Positions 1 to 12,400 of a stretch of 64,000 bases of DNA are shown here, piece after piece (the first letter of the stretch is position 1; every line of letters begins with the position of its first letter). The stretch lies in assembly GCA_022316685.1 (NCBI GenBank), contig JAKJHU010000066.1, positions 930,001 to 994,000 on the forward strand, written 5' to 3'. A program made the translations under genes and the position numbers. Source of the stretch: Progne subis subis. Its lineage: Eukaryota > Chordata > Aves > Passeriformes > Hirundinidae. The notes below the pieces were generated by a model. That model was not told the DNA's origin. It did no database searches and saw only the letters and a program-made list of their open reading frames with translations.

Positions 1-313
1 TTTATGAAGTTGAATATTTTATTTTACTATGTAAGTCTTTTTAGGACTGTCACAGCCTAATCATGGCAAAGAGGAAGTGTGGCTTTCTCTTTGGACGTGG
101 AGGCTGGAGCTTCTGTGTCCGTACTGTCCTCAGTGGGATCGAAGTTGGAAATTCAGTGTGGTTCGGAAAAATAATAGTGTCACTTAGACGTTTGCTATTG
201 TGGTCTAAAATTATTACAGGTTAGCTTTGCTCAGAGAAATTCCTAATGGTTCAGCATAGCTCAAATACATTTTAAGTAAAAAAGTGGTCTTACTGTAAGT
301 TTGGTTTTTGTAG
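1..313 (+). other. UPF2: UPF2 intron, 3' part
   Basis: This is the end of the intron before the first UPF2 exon in the window. It ends in a T-rich tract and a TAG acceptor at 311-313. No other feature was seen. Confidence 0.85.
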
Positions 314-474
314 ACGCATTCTCCACTCCAAAGGAGAGTTGAGTGAAGATCGACATAAGCAATATGAGGAATTTGCAATGTCATATCAGAAGCTGTTGGC
401 AAATTCCCAGTCTCTGGCTGATCTTTTGGATGAGAACATGCCTGATCTCCCCCAAGAGAAACCAACTCCCGAGG
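314..474 (+). CDS. UPF2: UPF2 window exon 1
   Basis: One base completes an Arg codon, then the frame reads RILHSKGELSEDRHKQYEEF and continues to KPTPE. The exon ends one base into a Glu codon, with donor GTAAGC at 475. In human UPF2 this segment closes the first MIF4G region with helices that pack against it. The reading is nearly identical to human. In-frame translation past the donor hits a stop only at 552, so a naive ORF caller would extend this exon wrongly. Confidence 0.97.
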
Positions 475-3400
475 GTAAGCTCCATTCTAAAGCAGGTCAG
501 AAGAGCCCTGGACTTGGCTTGGATGTGGTGGAAAACATAACAAAACCCTCTTAGCAATGTGTTCTTTCTGCTGGTTTCATTTCATTCAGCCTTTTCCCCT
601 GTAGGTATCAGTTAATGAATAATACTTCTTTTTTTTTAATTAAAGTAATTATGCCTAATACGTGACCATAACTATTGTATATTCCGTGTAGTTATGGAAA
701 CATAAGTAATATCTCTTTAGGTTTGTTTCTGGGGAAAAAGTAATAAATGGAAAATTAAAAATGTTTTTAACCTGATCCCTTCCTTTAATATGCAGTTTTG
801 TTGGAGTTGTAAAAGCTGATACCATTTAAAAATGTGTTTGTTTGAAGTCTATTTTGGGTGATGATGTTATGGGTGGGAACATATTGTTAAGCCAGATAAG
901 TCATTGGGTGTGGCTGCCTGGCCTCCTGAGCAGAAATGCAGCTTTCAATGCCTTTAAATCTAAACTTTGAGGTTGGTTGAGATGTTGAAATCATGAGTAT
1001 CTTTTGCCTTAAATATCCTGAACTTTCAAAAGCTGTACTTCTTGAAAGCCTCTAAATATTAAATTGTTCTTTTTAAATGTCATTCTTAAAATTCAGTGGG
1101 GTGCAGTTCATCATACTCAGTGATTACTTTTAATGCTATTGTTATTAAAGTCTGTTATAACTTTCTAATACCATGTAATGTGCTGCTTAGTTTTTCTTGA
1201 TATGACTTCCTCTGATTCTGTTTTTTCAATCAAAATGAAATTTAGGATTTAAAGACAATTTCTTGATATGTCTAATACTAAGATTGGATTGTTAAAAACA
1301 CTTTCAAATATGTGTTGAAATATTTAGGTGAAAATAGAGGTAGTAATAATTAGTTTAACACTTTCCTAAAAGGACTCTTAATCTCTAAGGTCCCTTCCCA
1401 TAGAAGATTGTGAATTTGTGTAAATAACTTTCTTACTATTTCACTTTTTTTGCAGAACATGGACCTGGCATTGATATTTTCACACCGGGAAAGCCTGGAG
1501 AATATGACCTGGAGGGGGGTATCTGGGAAGATGAAGATGCCAGAAACTTCTATGAGAATCTCATTGACTTGAAGGCTTTTGTGCCAGCAATTTTGTTTAA
1601 AGATAATGAAAAATATTCCCAGAGCAAGGATTCCAGCAAAGATGAATCAAGAGGTAGGATGCTTAGATGACTCTTCTTCAACATATCTTGTCCAACAGAT
1701 AAACAAACTTGATGGAAGTAATGAGTCTCTAAGGAAATAGTTTGTGGTAATCAGGACAGTATCCCAGTTTGGATGAATTTTTAGAGAATAAACTAGGTGG
1801 GGTAGGGAATATCGGGTTATTAAGGAAGAAAAAAAATAAATACATTTTAATATTGTTAGAATTGTAAATTTCAAGTAATTGGAGGTTAACCAGTGTGAGT
1901 AGATACCAACTTTTCTGTGAGAAATGGGAAGAGTTTTCCCTTTTTTGCAGGTAAGTGTTTGGGGTTTTGTTGACTGTTATTTTCTTAATGAATTATTAAC
2001 AGTAGGTGACTTTGTCAGCATAAAATTTCACTAGATGAGAAAGCCTAGGTGGTTGCTCACTTCTGACACAGCTCTCAGTTCACAACCAGGCATGTGCAGA
2101 CTTCAGGTTTAATGGGATAGAAAGTCACCATCCCTGGCTCAAAGAGTAACAGAAGATGCATGTTTGGAGAATTCTGACACTTCGCTGTAAGGATCTTTAG
2201 ATATTGGTGCAGCTTGCCCAGGGAGACTTGAATCTCTGTCTTACTATTTTAAAATAACTGGAAAAATAGCTGAGAAATCTGGTGTGAATAGTATTCATCC
2301 ACTTTGACCAAAATGTGGAACTGGAGATATCACCAAAGCCCATTCCAGACTAATTTTGTCTGTGATTCTAAACATGTTGTGTGTGAGTCTATATTTCCAT
2401 GTGATGTGTGGACTGTTTAGAAGTTGTCACACTCGGCTTTGAAAAATTTTAGAATTTTAATAACGTTATCTGCCTTGAATTTATTTTTTTTTAAATGAGA
2501 CGTAGTCTGCAAATGCCATTGGAAGGAGGCCTGAAAAAAAAAAAAGTAAAATTCTGTAGGTAGTAATCTCTTGGAAAAATGCTCAGTGTTGGACCAGTGT
2601 TGTGGACCTGGAAAAATATTCACTGTTCTTTTCTGAATCTTTATCAGACTCAGATATCGTGTTCAAGGAAGCTAATAATCTTTATTTGATCTTTTATATA
2701 GCATGTATTTCATCAACACCTTTCTCCTGTTCTGCTTTTTCCTTTTTTTTTTTCCTTCATCTGTGTAAAAGATTTTCCATTAAGGCACTAAAGAAATGTA
2801 GGTTTAGCAGCATTAATCTTCCTGTATTCTAATAATGACTGTGTATATTGAGCAGATTGTTTGTATTTATTTTGTATTTCTACTTAACTTTTAAACAGAT
2901 TCAAAAGATGCCAAAGATAATAAGGAAGCAGCTGGGAATGAGGATCTGGAATTGGAGCTGGAGAACCTGGATATTAATGATGATGCACTGGAGTTGGACT
3001 GTGGAGATGAGGCAGAAGATCTTACAAAGAAGCTTCTTGATGAGCAGGGTAAGAAGAATTGGTTTTAAGAATTCTTTTTCTTACTGATTTGTTCTTTTTG
3101 AACTTGATTGTTTTAGTTTGTGGATTTGTGGAGTGCATTCAGGGCTATTTATTTATGAAACACAGCTAGAAACTACTAGGATTGTGATAAATGTTTTTTT
3201 AGCAAGTCATTCAGATACAAGTGAAAATTATTTTAAAGATATTTATGTAGTGAAAGTTATCAGCTCCTTCACAGCTTTTAAAAGCTAGCAAATATAAAGG
3301 CAGTTACCTGAAAATTGACTACAAAGAGGAATGAATGCTTAATAACTAAACATTACAAATGCGCTGTTTGGGGAATGTGTTCATAAATGATTATATTTCA

Positions 3401-6400
3401 TAGCTTAAAGATGTCTGCTGCTTGTTTATTTCCCTCTTTTAGAACAAGAAGATGAAGAAGCCAGTACTGGATCTCATTTAAAACTCATTGTAGATGCTTT
3501 TCTTCAGCAGCTTCCAAATTGTGTCAACAGAGACCTCATAGACAAGGTATGATCATAATTTCAGGTTTTTGCACTCTTAGATGGGAAATAAAGATTTCAA
3601 ACTTTGGAGTCTTACAGTAACTGAATTAATTTTAATCAATCTGTATTCCTCTCAGTGGACATGTTTTCTAACTATGCCTGTTCTAGCCAAAACTGAAGAT
3701 TTTTCTTGATCGTTATTTTTAACGCAGTTTCATGTAGTAGGAATAGCTCTGCAAAAGCTGTGTTTAAACACCATTTTCTGTTGCTTTCTTGAAAACCCGC
3801 TGCATTAAAGTGAAGTGTTGCATTAACTTTCCTCTTTATAGGCAGCAATGGATTTCTGCATGAATATGAATACAAAAGCCAACAGGAGAAAACTGGTACG
3901 AGCACTTTTCATAGTTCCTAGACAAAGGTAAGAATGGATCCACCCATTTATTATTTAATTTAGCATGTGCTTCTATTTTTTAAAACCAGTGTGTATTCTA
4001 TTTTTTTTATTCCTGATGTGCACTTTTGGAGTGGCTTATGCTGAAGCACCAAAAAAATATCTAGAATCAATGATCACACCATGATATTTTGTCAAAAATT
4101 AAGGTTTTTAATAAGGAATTTTTATTTCTGGTACTTGGTGTTTACAGCAGATCTCTTTTCATTCCTTTTTGTTTTTAACTCTGAAAATAACAGCAAAACC
4201 TACGAAATGATACCAAAAAGGGAGGATTTATTTAATTCAGGACAACTTGCATTTTTTTTGTGTTAGGGCACAGTATAGTTTGGAAGGAGGATTTCTTGTG
4301 ATATGTTAATTCTGATGCAGTACATGGCCATTATAACAGCCTTGTGCCTTCTGCAACAGCCAGTTCTAGGCCACTTAAAGCCTGTCCTCTTTTGTCTGTG
4401 TACCTCTGCCTGTGTAAAGCTCTTGCTGTTTCTCTTGGTCTCTGTGGAAGCAGATTTACTGCACTTGCAGGAAGAGCTCTGCTTCCAAAAATGGTTGCAA
4501 ATATTCAAATAAAAACATTTAATTCATTGGAGGAATAATGTATTTCTCTATTCTCTGTTAAACTTGACCTTAAATAAGTGAAATTACAGAGAAGTTGCTT
4601 TTCTTGCTTCACCTTGCCCTGTTTCTCACGATAAGGTGTTTTGATGCTGAATTTAATTTAAAGTGAACATGATCATCTTGGAATCCTTATTAAGAGTTTA
4701 CACTGCTTTGATTCCATTACCTTTTAACACTGGAGGGGAAATGTAGCTTGAGTATCTGTTTTGTCTCAACACATGTGTAGACTGGCTTTGAATAAACAGG
4801 CTTTGGTGCTTTGTTTTCCTTAAGTTTAATCACTGCCTGTGCTGTGTTTTCAGCCTTAATTCAGCCAATTTCTACATCCCATCTGTAATAGTGGTCTGCT
4901 GGGCTAATAACCCTGTTCTCTTGCTGTGTGCAGCAATGGTTTGTTTGCTGACTGAGGCATTAACCTGACTCCACGGTGAAATAATCTTTCATTCTCTTGG
5001 ATATTCTTGCCTTTAAAACTTAAAAAAGTTTGACCTCAGTGTTTGGAGACTTTTCCAGAGGCCTGATTGTGCCTAACATACGAATCAATGACAGAGGAGG
5101 TAGGCAACTGATGATCTTCTGTGTTAGATGTAAGTGCTCTTCAGCCCTAATGTAGATTTCAGAGGAAGTAACATTTCGGTTTATCAGCCTGCTGGTAATC
5201 ATGAACTACATCAAAACACAATGTGAGAAGAATTTCTTTTTCACAGCTTAGAACATCCACAGCAATGTAAATCAGCAGGAGCACTTAGACTTTTGTCTTC
5301 AGCTCTGCCATAATAGAGAACTTTCCATACTTGTAAAATGGAAGTGATTTTTTGGCTGGTTTGAGAGCATACAGTAATGTTTGTACCAGTGCCCTGTATT
5401 GTTTCCTGGTGCTGTAGGTTACAGGTTGCTGGAATTGTTTATTAACTCTTGGAACCTCTTTGAAAATCCTTTATTCTCGTTGCATAATCTGCTAAATTGT
5501 GCTAGGTGACAGTGATCTGTAGGAACTTGTAGATGTGCACAGCAAAAGGAGGTACTTTCAAACAGGAGCAGCATGATAAGGCTTGTAAATCGAGCGCAGT
5601 GTGAATTCACGGATGGCATGAAAGCAAAAGTTAAAACTCCTGATATATTGCACTGTTAAAAAAGGTGTCTGTGATCAGGCTGTACTATCAACAGAGTTAA
5701 GAAACTCCTAGAAGCATACATAGTTTCCTCATTGCTATTGATTGTCATCTTCCAGTGGTAATTCTATTGCCCTACAGCTTTGTATTAAAAGTAATAATAA
5801 TTTTAAAAATAATAACTTTTCTGATAGAACTCAGCAGAGCAGGATAGATGGTGGGGATGCCTTGAGGAGCTGTTACTTTTGTGATGGTTCTGGTCTCCAG
5901 TAGTTGGAACTGACTTTGAAATTAACGCCTCAGCTGATCTTCTCACTGCTGGTCTTTAATTATAACTATGATTTTTTCCTAATATTAAGAAACATTAACA
6001 TTTGATGTACAGTTTTTTTTAGCTCCTTTTCCTGCTGTCTGCTCTGGGACCTATTTGAGTAATAAATACTCAAGCTACCTTCATTCTTTTAAGGTCTTCA
6101 GTTGTGTTTATGTGCCTGCATTGGTAACCCCATCTCTGGGCTACTCAGCTGGAGGAACAGGATATTGCCTGAGCTGCTTGTTCTGAGCACAAGCAGTTGG
6201 AATGTAAATACCAGCTGAACTGCCCAATTTGAAAGGGCAACCTATCCCAATATTTAAGTAAACTATTGCTGCAGCTGGTAAAAGAGCAGTTCTGCTGTGT
6301 GTCTTCAACATTCGTAATCCTTTCTGATGTAGAAAATTTTATACATTCTGTAACATACTGCTTCAAGGCTTTGTGTACTGTGCATTAACAGCGATTTTGC

Positions 6401-9400
6401 TCTGTGGATCACTTCACTGAGCCATGATGATACTGTTTTACCTTCCATTATTGTTGTTCCATACTTGTTTTTACTAATTCCAGGATTTTTTTTTGCAATA
6501 TCTCTCTGGGATACTGTGGGAGAAGAGTGCTTGTTATGCTAATGTTTTTGAGGAGGGTTTTTTGTGAAAGCTTCAGCAGAGCAATGTCCTTGAGGATGCA
6601 GATAAAGCAGTTACGTTTTCCAAAAGCATTTCATTTCCAAGCATATCAGTTAATGCTGTTTATGTTTAGCTGCTTTATTTGCAGCCATAATGAGGTATTT
6701 CAGTGACAGAATAAGTTCTCTTTCTTCTCCTGAGATCACTTTTGGGAAATGTACAGGCACAACAGTTTCATCAAGAAAGTGTAAAACTGTTGGGTTTTTT
6801 GTTTTGTTTTGTTTTTTGTTGGTTTTTTTGTTTGGTTGTTTGGGGTTTTTTTTGTTTTTTTTGAGGTATAAAACAGACACTTTGAAATCAAAGTCATTAT
6901 GTAGTGTTGTCAGGGAGCTTTCTTGCTACCACTAGGTTTGGATAGATTGGGACAAATTAGGATTCTTGAGGACATAAAACTTAATTTGACAAAAAGGGCC
7001 GTTTCTTCCTCAACTCACTGTAAATCAGTGTTAGAATACATCTTTCCCCTATTCTGTTGAACACTGATGAATGGATCACATTTACATTTTCAGCTGTGAT
7101 TTGAGCCTCCAACCCAACAGAACAGAAGGCCTTTTAAAAAGATTTTTCAATGCCAGTGTACGAGTGACTTTCACATTTGCATTGGAGGATTCATTTAAAA
7201 CTAAATATTAGCCTTTTCACCCAGCACTGCAGACAGTGATTTAACCCATACTGCTCACAGCTTTAGAACTTTTTTGTGATTCTTTGCTGTCTAACTTAAT
7301 TATCTTCCTCCACACAGAATTATTTAGATTTACCAGAATATTGCAATTCTGTAAATTTTTTTTTTTTTTTTACTTCAATATGACAAGTCTGAAATATTTT
7401 CTTTGGCTTTAAATTCCAAACAATTCTAGATAAAATGTTAAGCAGTATGTAGGGGCTGTTGTGGCTGATGATATTTTTTGGTGTTCCCATCTATGGTGAT
7501 CGGTGAATTTGCAAGTTTCCCGGCAGTAAGAGATCAGTTGCTCAGGTGGAGGTTTTTGGTGTTATTATTGGTTGTTCTTAAGTCAGAAATTAGCTGCTTC
7601 TTAAGTGCTAAATAGTTGTGTGCATTTTAACTCAAAAGCTGCAAGCCTCCAATGTATTTACCTTCAGCTTTTCATCCTGAGACTTCTCTGTACCAGGGTC
7701 CTTTCTGTTCAGTTCAACTTAGCGGTGTTTCAGTGGCCTGTTTCAGTTGAGGATAAAATTGAGGGATGTGCTTGAGATCAAGGATTTTATATCCTCGCAA
7801 AGAAATAAAAGCCAAAAGTGCTTCCCTGGTAACATTCCAATTCCACATCATCCTTCTCTTCCACTGAGCAGTGTGGCTGGCATGTAGTACCTGTTCAGGC
7901 CCTGTGAATGCACTGCTTTTATCCATTAGGATTATGCTTGTGAGGCAGGGGTTCTGGCTCCGTTGCTTCATTCTTTAAGCTGTCTTGTAGAATTACAGAA
8001 ATTAGGAAATATACAAAATGCCCCCTTCACTCTTCCTGGGCATAAAATTTTGGATGCACCCATTTTAGAGAGACTTGCAATTAGGACTTGGTAAAATGTA
8101 TTTCTGTAAGTTGGTTTATGATTGGTTTTGTTTGTTTGGGCTTTTTTTTATAAACTGCCATTTTAAATGGTGGAAGAAAAATATGCTCTTAGATATTTAC
8201 TAATACATAGCTCATGTGAGCCTGAGATCCAGAGCTGAGTAGATTTCACTTCATAGTATGTGGTCTAAAGGACAATGGTCAGAAGTGGTGCTTTTTACTG
8301 TGGTGGTGAATATTCAGGGTGCTTGACGTGGACTTCAGAGAGTGACTGGCTCATCCCTGATGCCAGATCTTGCTTCATGATCAGAAGAGCAGGAAGAGAA
8401 AGCAATACTGTGGAGTTTGTGTGGTTTAGTTAAATCCTTTCCCCCTTCTCATGAGAAAGAAATGCTTTTGGAGGGGACAAAGCACTGCATGTACCAGTAG
8501 ATGGTGCCACTGATACTGGAATGTTTCTACTGCTGAACATAAATTTTTGTCTCCCCTGAGAGGGAACTAACTCAATCTCTGATTGCCAATTTCAGCATAA
8601 TCAACCCAAGGCTTTGCCTTATTATATTTCACCTATTTAGAAATACCCCGTCTTACTATGCTTCCCCATGAAGAAACCTTTTGTGTCCTGCAAGGAAATA
8701 ACAACAATGTGCTCTAAGACTAATTTTCCCCCAGGTATACTCAGTTTACAGAGATGAAATTATTGGCTCTCAGCAGGTAGGTACTTTTTGAGACCAGAAT
8801 AAAACTTTCTGGTATTTGTCTTAAAAGAGTTGCCATCCAGAAATGCCCTCAGTTAAAGACACTCTCTTAGTTCAGCCACAGTCCTCTCTAGTTTAGCTTT
8901 TGTGGCTGTGTGTGAAGTAGTAGAGAGAAAATTTCACTTCTCTCAAAGTTAATGGCTAAATGCTTAATAGCATGGTAGTAATTTGCTGTGGGTAGTCAGC
9001 CTTGACTGTGTATTCCAACCAGCTTGAAAAATGTAAATACTGCTTCAGTTATTGATTAACGAAAGAGATGAAAAATGTTAAATAGGTAACTCAGATACCC
9101 ACAATGTTTCACCAGGAGTCTCGTGTGTTATCAGGAGGCTGCCTGGTTGTGCTTTTTGGGAGAAGTATTTTCTGATGCTTCTAACCCACAGTTTAAAGAA
9201 ATACATAATTGTCTCTTTTTCTGTAGGTGGGTATTAAATGTCTTGGAAATGGGCTCCAGTGACATAGAATCAGAAAGGAGAAAGGAGGCAGTTGTGATGG
9301 CTTGTTTTGGGGTTTTTGTCTTGATGCTTTGCACCAGGACAAGCTCTGTGTATCAACTGTGCTTTTGGAATTTTTTTGTCAGCATATTTTTTCTTTTCCT

Positions 9401-12400
9401 TTCCTGAGCAGTAGGGAAAACCTTAATCCTTCATGAAGTGTAAACTCAAGATGCATTTTTTCCTTACAGGCAATTTCTCAGTAGAAGCATGCAAATTTAG
9501 GATGTTGCTTTCCACTTACTTCGGCTTGTTCTAGAGTTCATCTGTTTACTGCATTAACTTAACATTCTGAAAATAAACTGAAAGTACTTCCTTCAGCTTG
9601 TTAAATGATATTATGAGGCCTCAGAGAGCAGTTGGATTCTCTGTATTTAAAACATATATGCACAGCTGGTTTGCATAAATGTGCAAAGGAAATGGGTGTG
9701 AAGGCATGTAATTAAGGCAAGAGAGAAGGAAATAAGGAAATTCTATAGAAAACTTGGAAATATTACCATTTATGAGAGGAATAGCAATTTTTGGAAAAAG
9801 GGTGGCCACATCACTTCTGCTTAGCTTTGTTTTATGTAATAACTACTACATTCTTTGAGAAGTTTCCCACGTTAAAAGTATAGATAGTCTCTACCTTCCT
9901 GGTTATGTCTGCTGCTTTTCAGAAAAAATATTAATACCTTGCCATAACCTGTGGTCTTGTCTGTAAGAACCTGGTTTTTGCATGCTGAGATGGATCTGAA
10001 TTTTCTTTGTGTTTGGTAATTTATTGAAGGTTAAATTCTGTAGTTGATGGTACTCATCATTTTACCTTTGGCAGGAGTTAAAAATGAAATTAACTATGAA
10101 GTATTGCAACAGGATTGGTGGTTTGCTTTCTTGTATTTGTTTTTAAATGATACTGCATTCTGAAGTGGGTCAAAAAAATTGCATGTCTCTAATTCTGTCA
10201 GTGCATTGATTCTTTTCACAAGTAAAGTGGTACCCATATGTGTACACATAAATACATTTTTGTCTATAAATTGTCTGTTTTATCCTCTCCTTTGTTTGCA
10301 GATTGGATTTGCTACCATTTTATGCAAGACTGGTTGCCACATTGCATCCCTGTATGTCTGATGTAGCAGAGGATCTCTGTTCCATGCTGAAAGGGGATTT
10401 CAGGTTCCATGTATGTTTTGGTGGTTTAGTGTTTACTAAAACCAGATTAAACCAATCTCTTAAGTTTTGCTTCGGGGAAAAAAACCATTTTGTGTTGTGT
10501 AGATACTACTTCTAAAATTAGTTAATATTTTTATGTCAACTCAGCAATTCTAGAAAAAAGAAGAGAAATTTTTTAACTTTGTAAGTCCTTGTAAAATAGC
10601 AGGTTTTGCAAAGTTCCATATATGCTTACATATTTATATAAATGAACTGTACAACAGCTTACAACAGAAGACACAAAAATTCAAAGCTCTGCTCCAACTG
10701 TGTTAAGAGTTTTCTGTAAATTAATAACTAGCTTTTAAAATGAGACCTGACCTATTCTAACATTTCCCACTACAAGGTTATTACTGTAGTAATCACTATT
10801 ATCATAGAGTAATTCATATTAGATGTTATAATTTTCATCTATCAGAATTTTCCACAGAAATGTATTTTTCAGTGTTGTTTCCTTCACTTTCTTTTAAGTG
10901 TTATAATCAAACTTGTTATGGTGCACAGCAATGATTGTGTCTCCATTTTCTGAGTTTTTTGGCACAGATTTAATTTTTTTTTCCTAATATTGACATTAAA
11001 AATCTGTATAAATTGCTCAGACTTACTTGAATCTTAACTATGTTAACTTTCTCAGAAAAACCTCTTTCTGTTGGGGAAACACAATTTTCTATTTTGTGGA
11101 TTATGTTTAGACATATATATTAGTGCTTTATCCCTAAATTTATGCTGAATGTCAGTAATTTTAAAAGTCTGCACATTACTAAATCTGACTTGAAAGAGGC
11201 ATCAATGTTTAATATTTCCGTGAGGATAGGACAAGTGGCCCTATTCACATAGAGACTTCTTACTCATTCTGAAGATACAGAATTTAAAATACTATATCAC
11301 TACTTTACTGTGGTAGAGGAGGAGGATCTATGGCTCTGGGTATGTTAGAGGAATTAATTGTTTTGGGGGGTGGGGAGATGGGGAAAAGAATTGAGAATCT
11401 TCTGAAGAAACAAGGTCATAGGGAGAGTTTTAGGAAACCCAATGAGAAGTAAAGGTGGAGCTTGAGGAACCAAACCAATACCAAACACTGCTGAATTCCC
11501 AAGTATATTTTGTACATGTTCAGATGAAAGTAATTTAGAAGAAGTGGGTATTTTTGAGGGCCTACAATCAATTTTTTGGTTGTTTTTTAGGTAAGAAAAA
11601 AGGACCAGATCAACATTGAAACAAAGAATAAAACTGTGAGATTTATTGGTGAGCTTACCAAGTTTAAGATGTTCTCCAAAAATGACACTCTCCACTGTTT
11701 AAAGGTTGGTGTTGTGATATCCTGTACTCCTGTGTTTGCTGTTAATGCATCCCCATCCTATTCCTCTTCACTTCACCTGCTAGTGATGTTACCTGAATTC
11801 ATTACATGGGATCTTTTAAACCCTGGTGTCTGTGGCTGCTGTGTATGAGGAGACTTTTAAAGCTGCTCTAGAAGTTAGAATGTTTTACCTCTTCTGATGG
11901 GAGGAATATATTAAAATAAACTTCTACATTTGGACATAACCAAACTGCTCATCATTTTCTTTGTAGGTATGGCAGACATTGCTACTTATTAATCCGCTGT
12001 ACCTTGCAAAACTTCCATAATGTTGAATTCAATGAATGTTTTTGTGGAGAAAATTAATATTAAAGGAGAGGGACTGGACGCAAAAAACATTTCAGTGATG
12101 CAAGGAGAAGCTTTTTTGCCATTTTAGCAGGTGCTTTTGTTTGTTGAGGAACAAAACATTTCTGGAAAGCATTAATCTCTAGGCATATCATCTCACTTTG
12201 CATGCTGGTAAACATTCAAACCTTGTCAAGTCCCAAATTAAAAATAGGTTTTAAAAAATAAAAGTGCCTTTAATAAAAAATGCTTGAGACTCACAGCTTA
12301 ACATCACTTTCTATGTGCCTAGTTTCTATTCATTGACTCGTGAGCTATCGAAGCTGAATTCCTAAAAAAATCATAATCACTCATGATTTCACTTCTCTTG

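Larger units (their letters stand above)
475..3841 (+). other. UPF2: UPF2 introns between window exons 1 and 5
   Basis: The four introns are 475-1455, 1654-2898, 3049-3442 and 3547-3841. They are AT-rich and carry ordinary GT-AG ends with T-rich acceptor tracts. I see no repeat element or RNA gene in them. Confidence 0.8.

Noticed and set aside
9123..9407. 94-codon ORF in the 6.4-kb UPF2 intron
   Set aside because: Its hydrophobic composition reflects T-rich intron DNA, an ORF overlaps on the other strand, and there is no splice logic or family resemblance.
11354..11695. 113-codon minus-strand ORF
   Set aside because: It overlaps UPF2 exon 7 in antisense, and the sense reading is the conserved MIF4G-2 segment.
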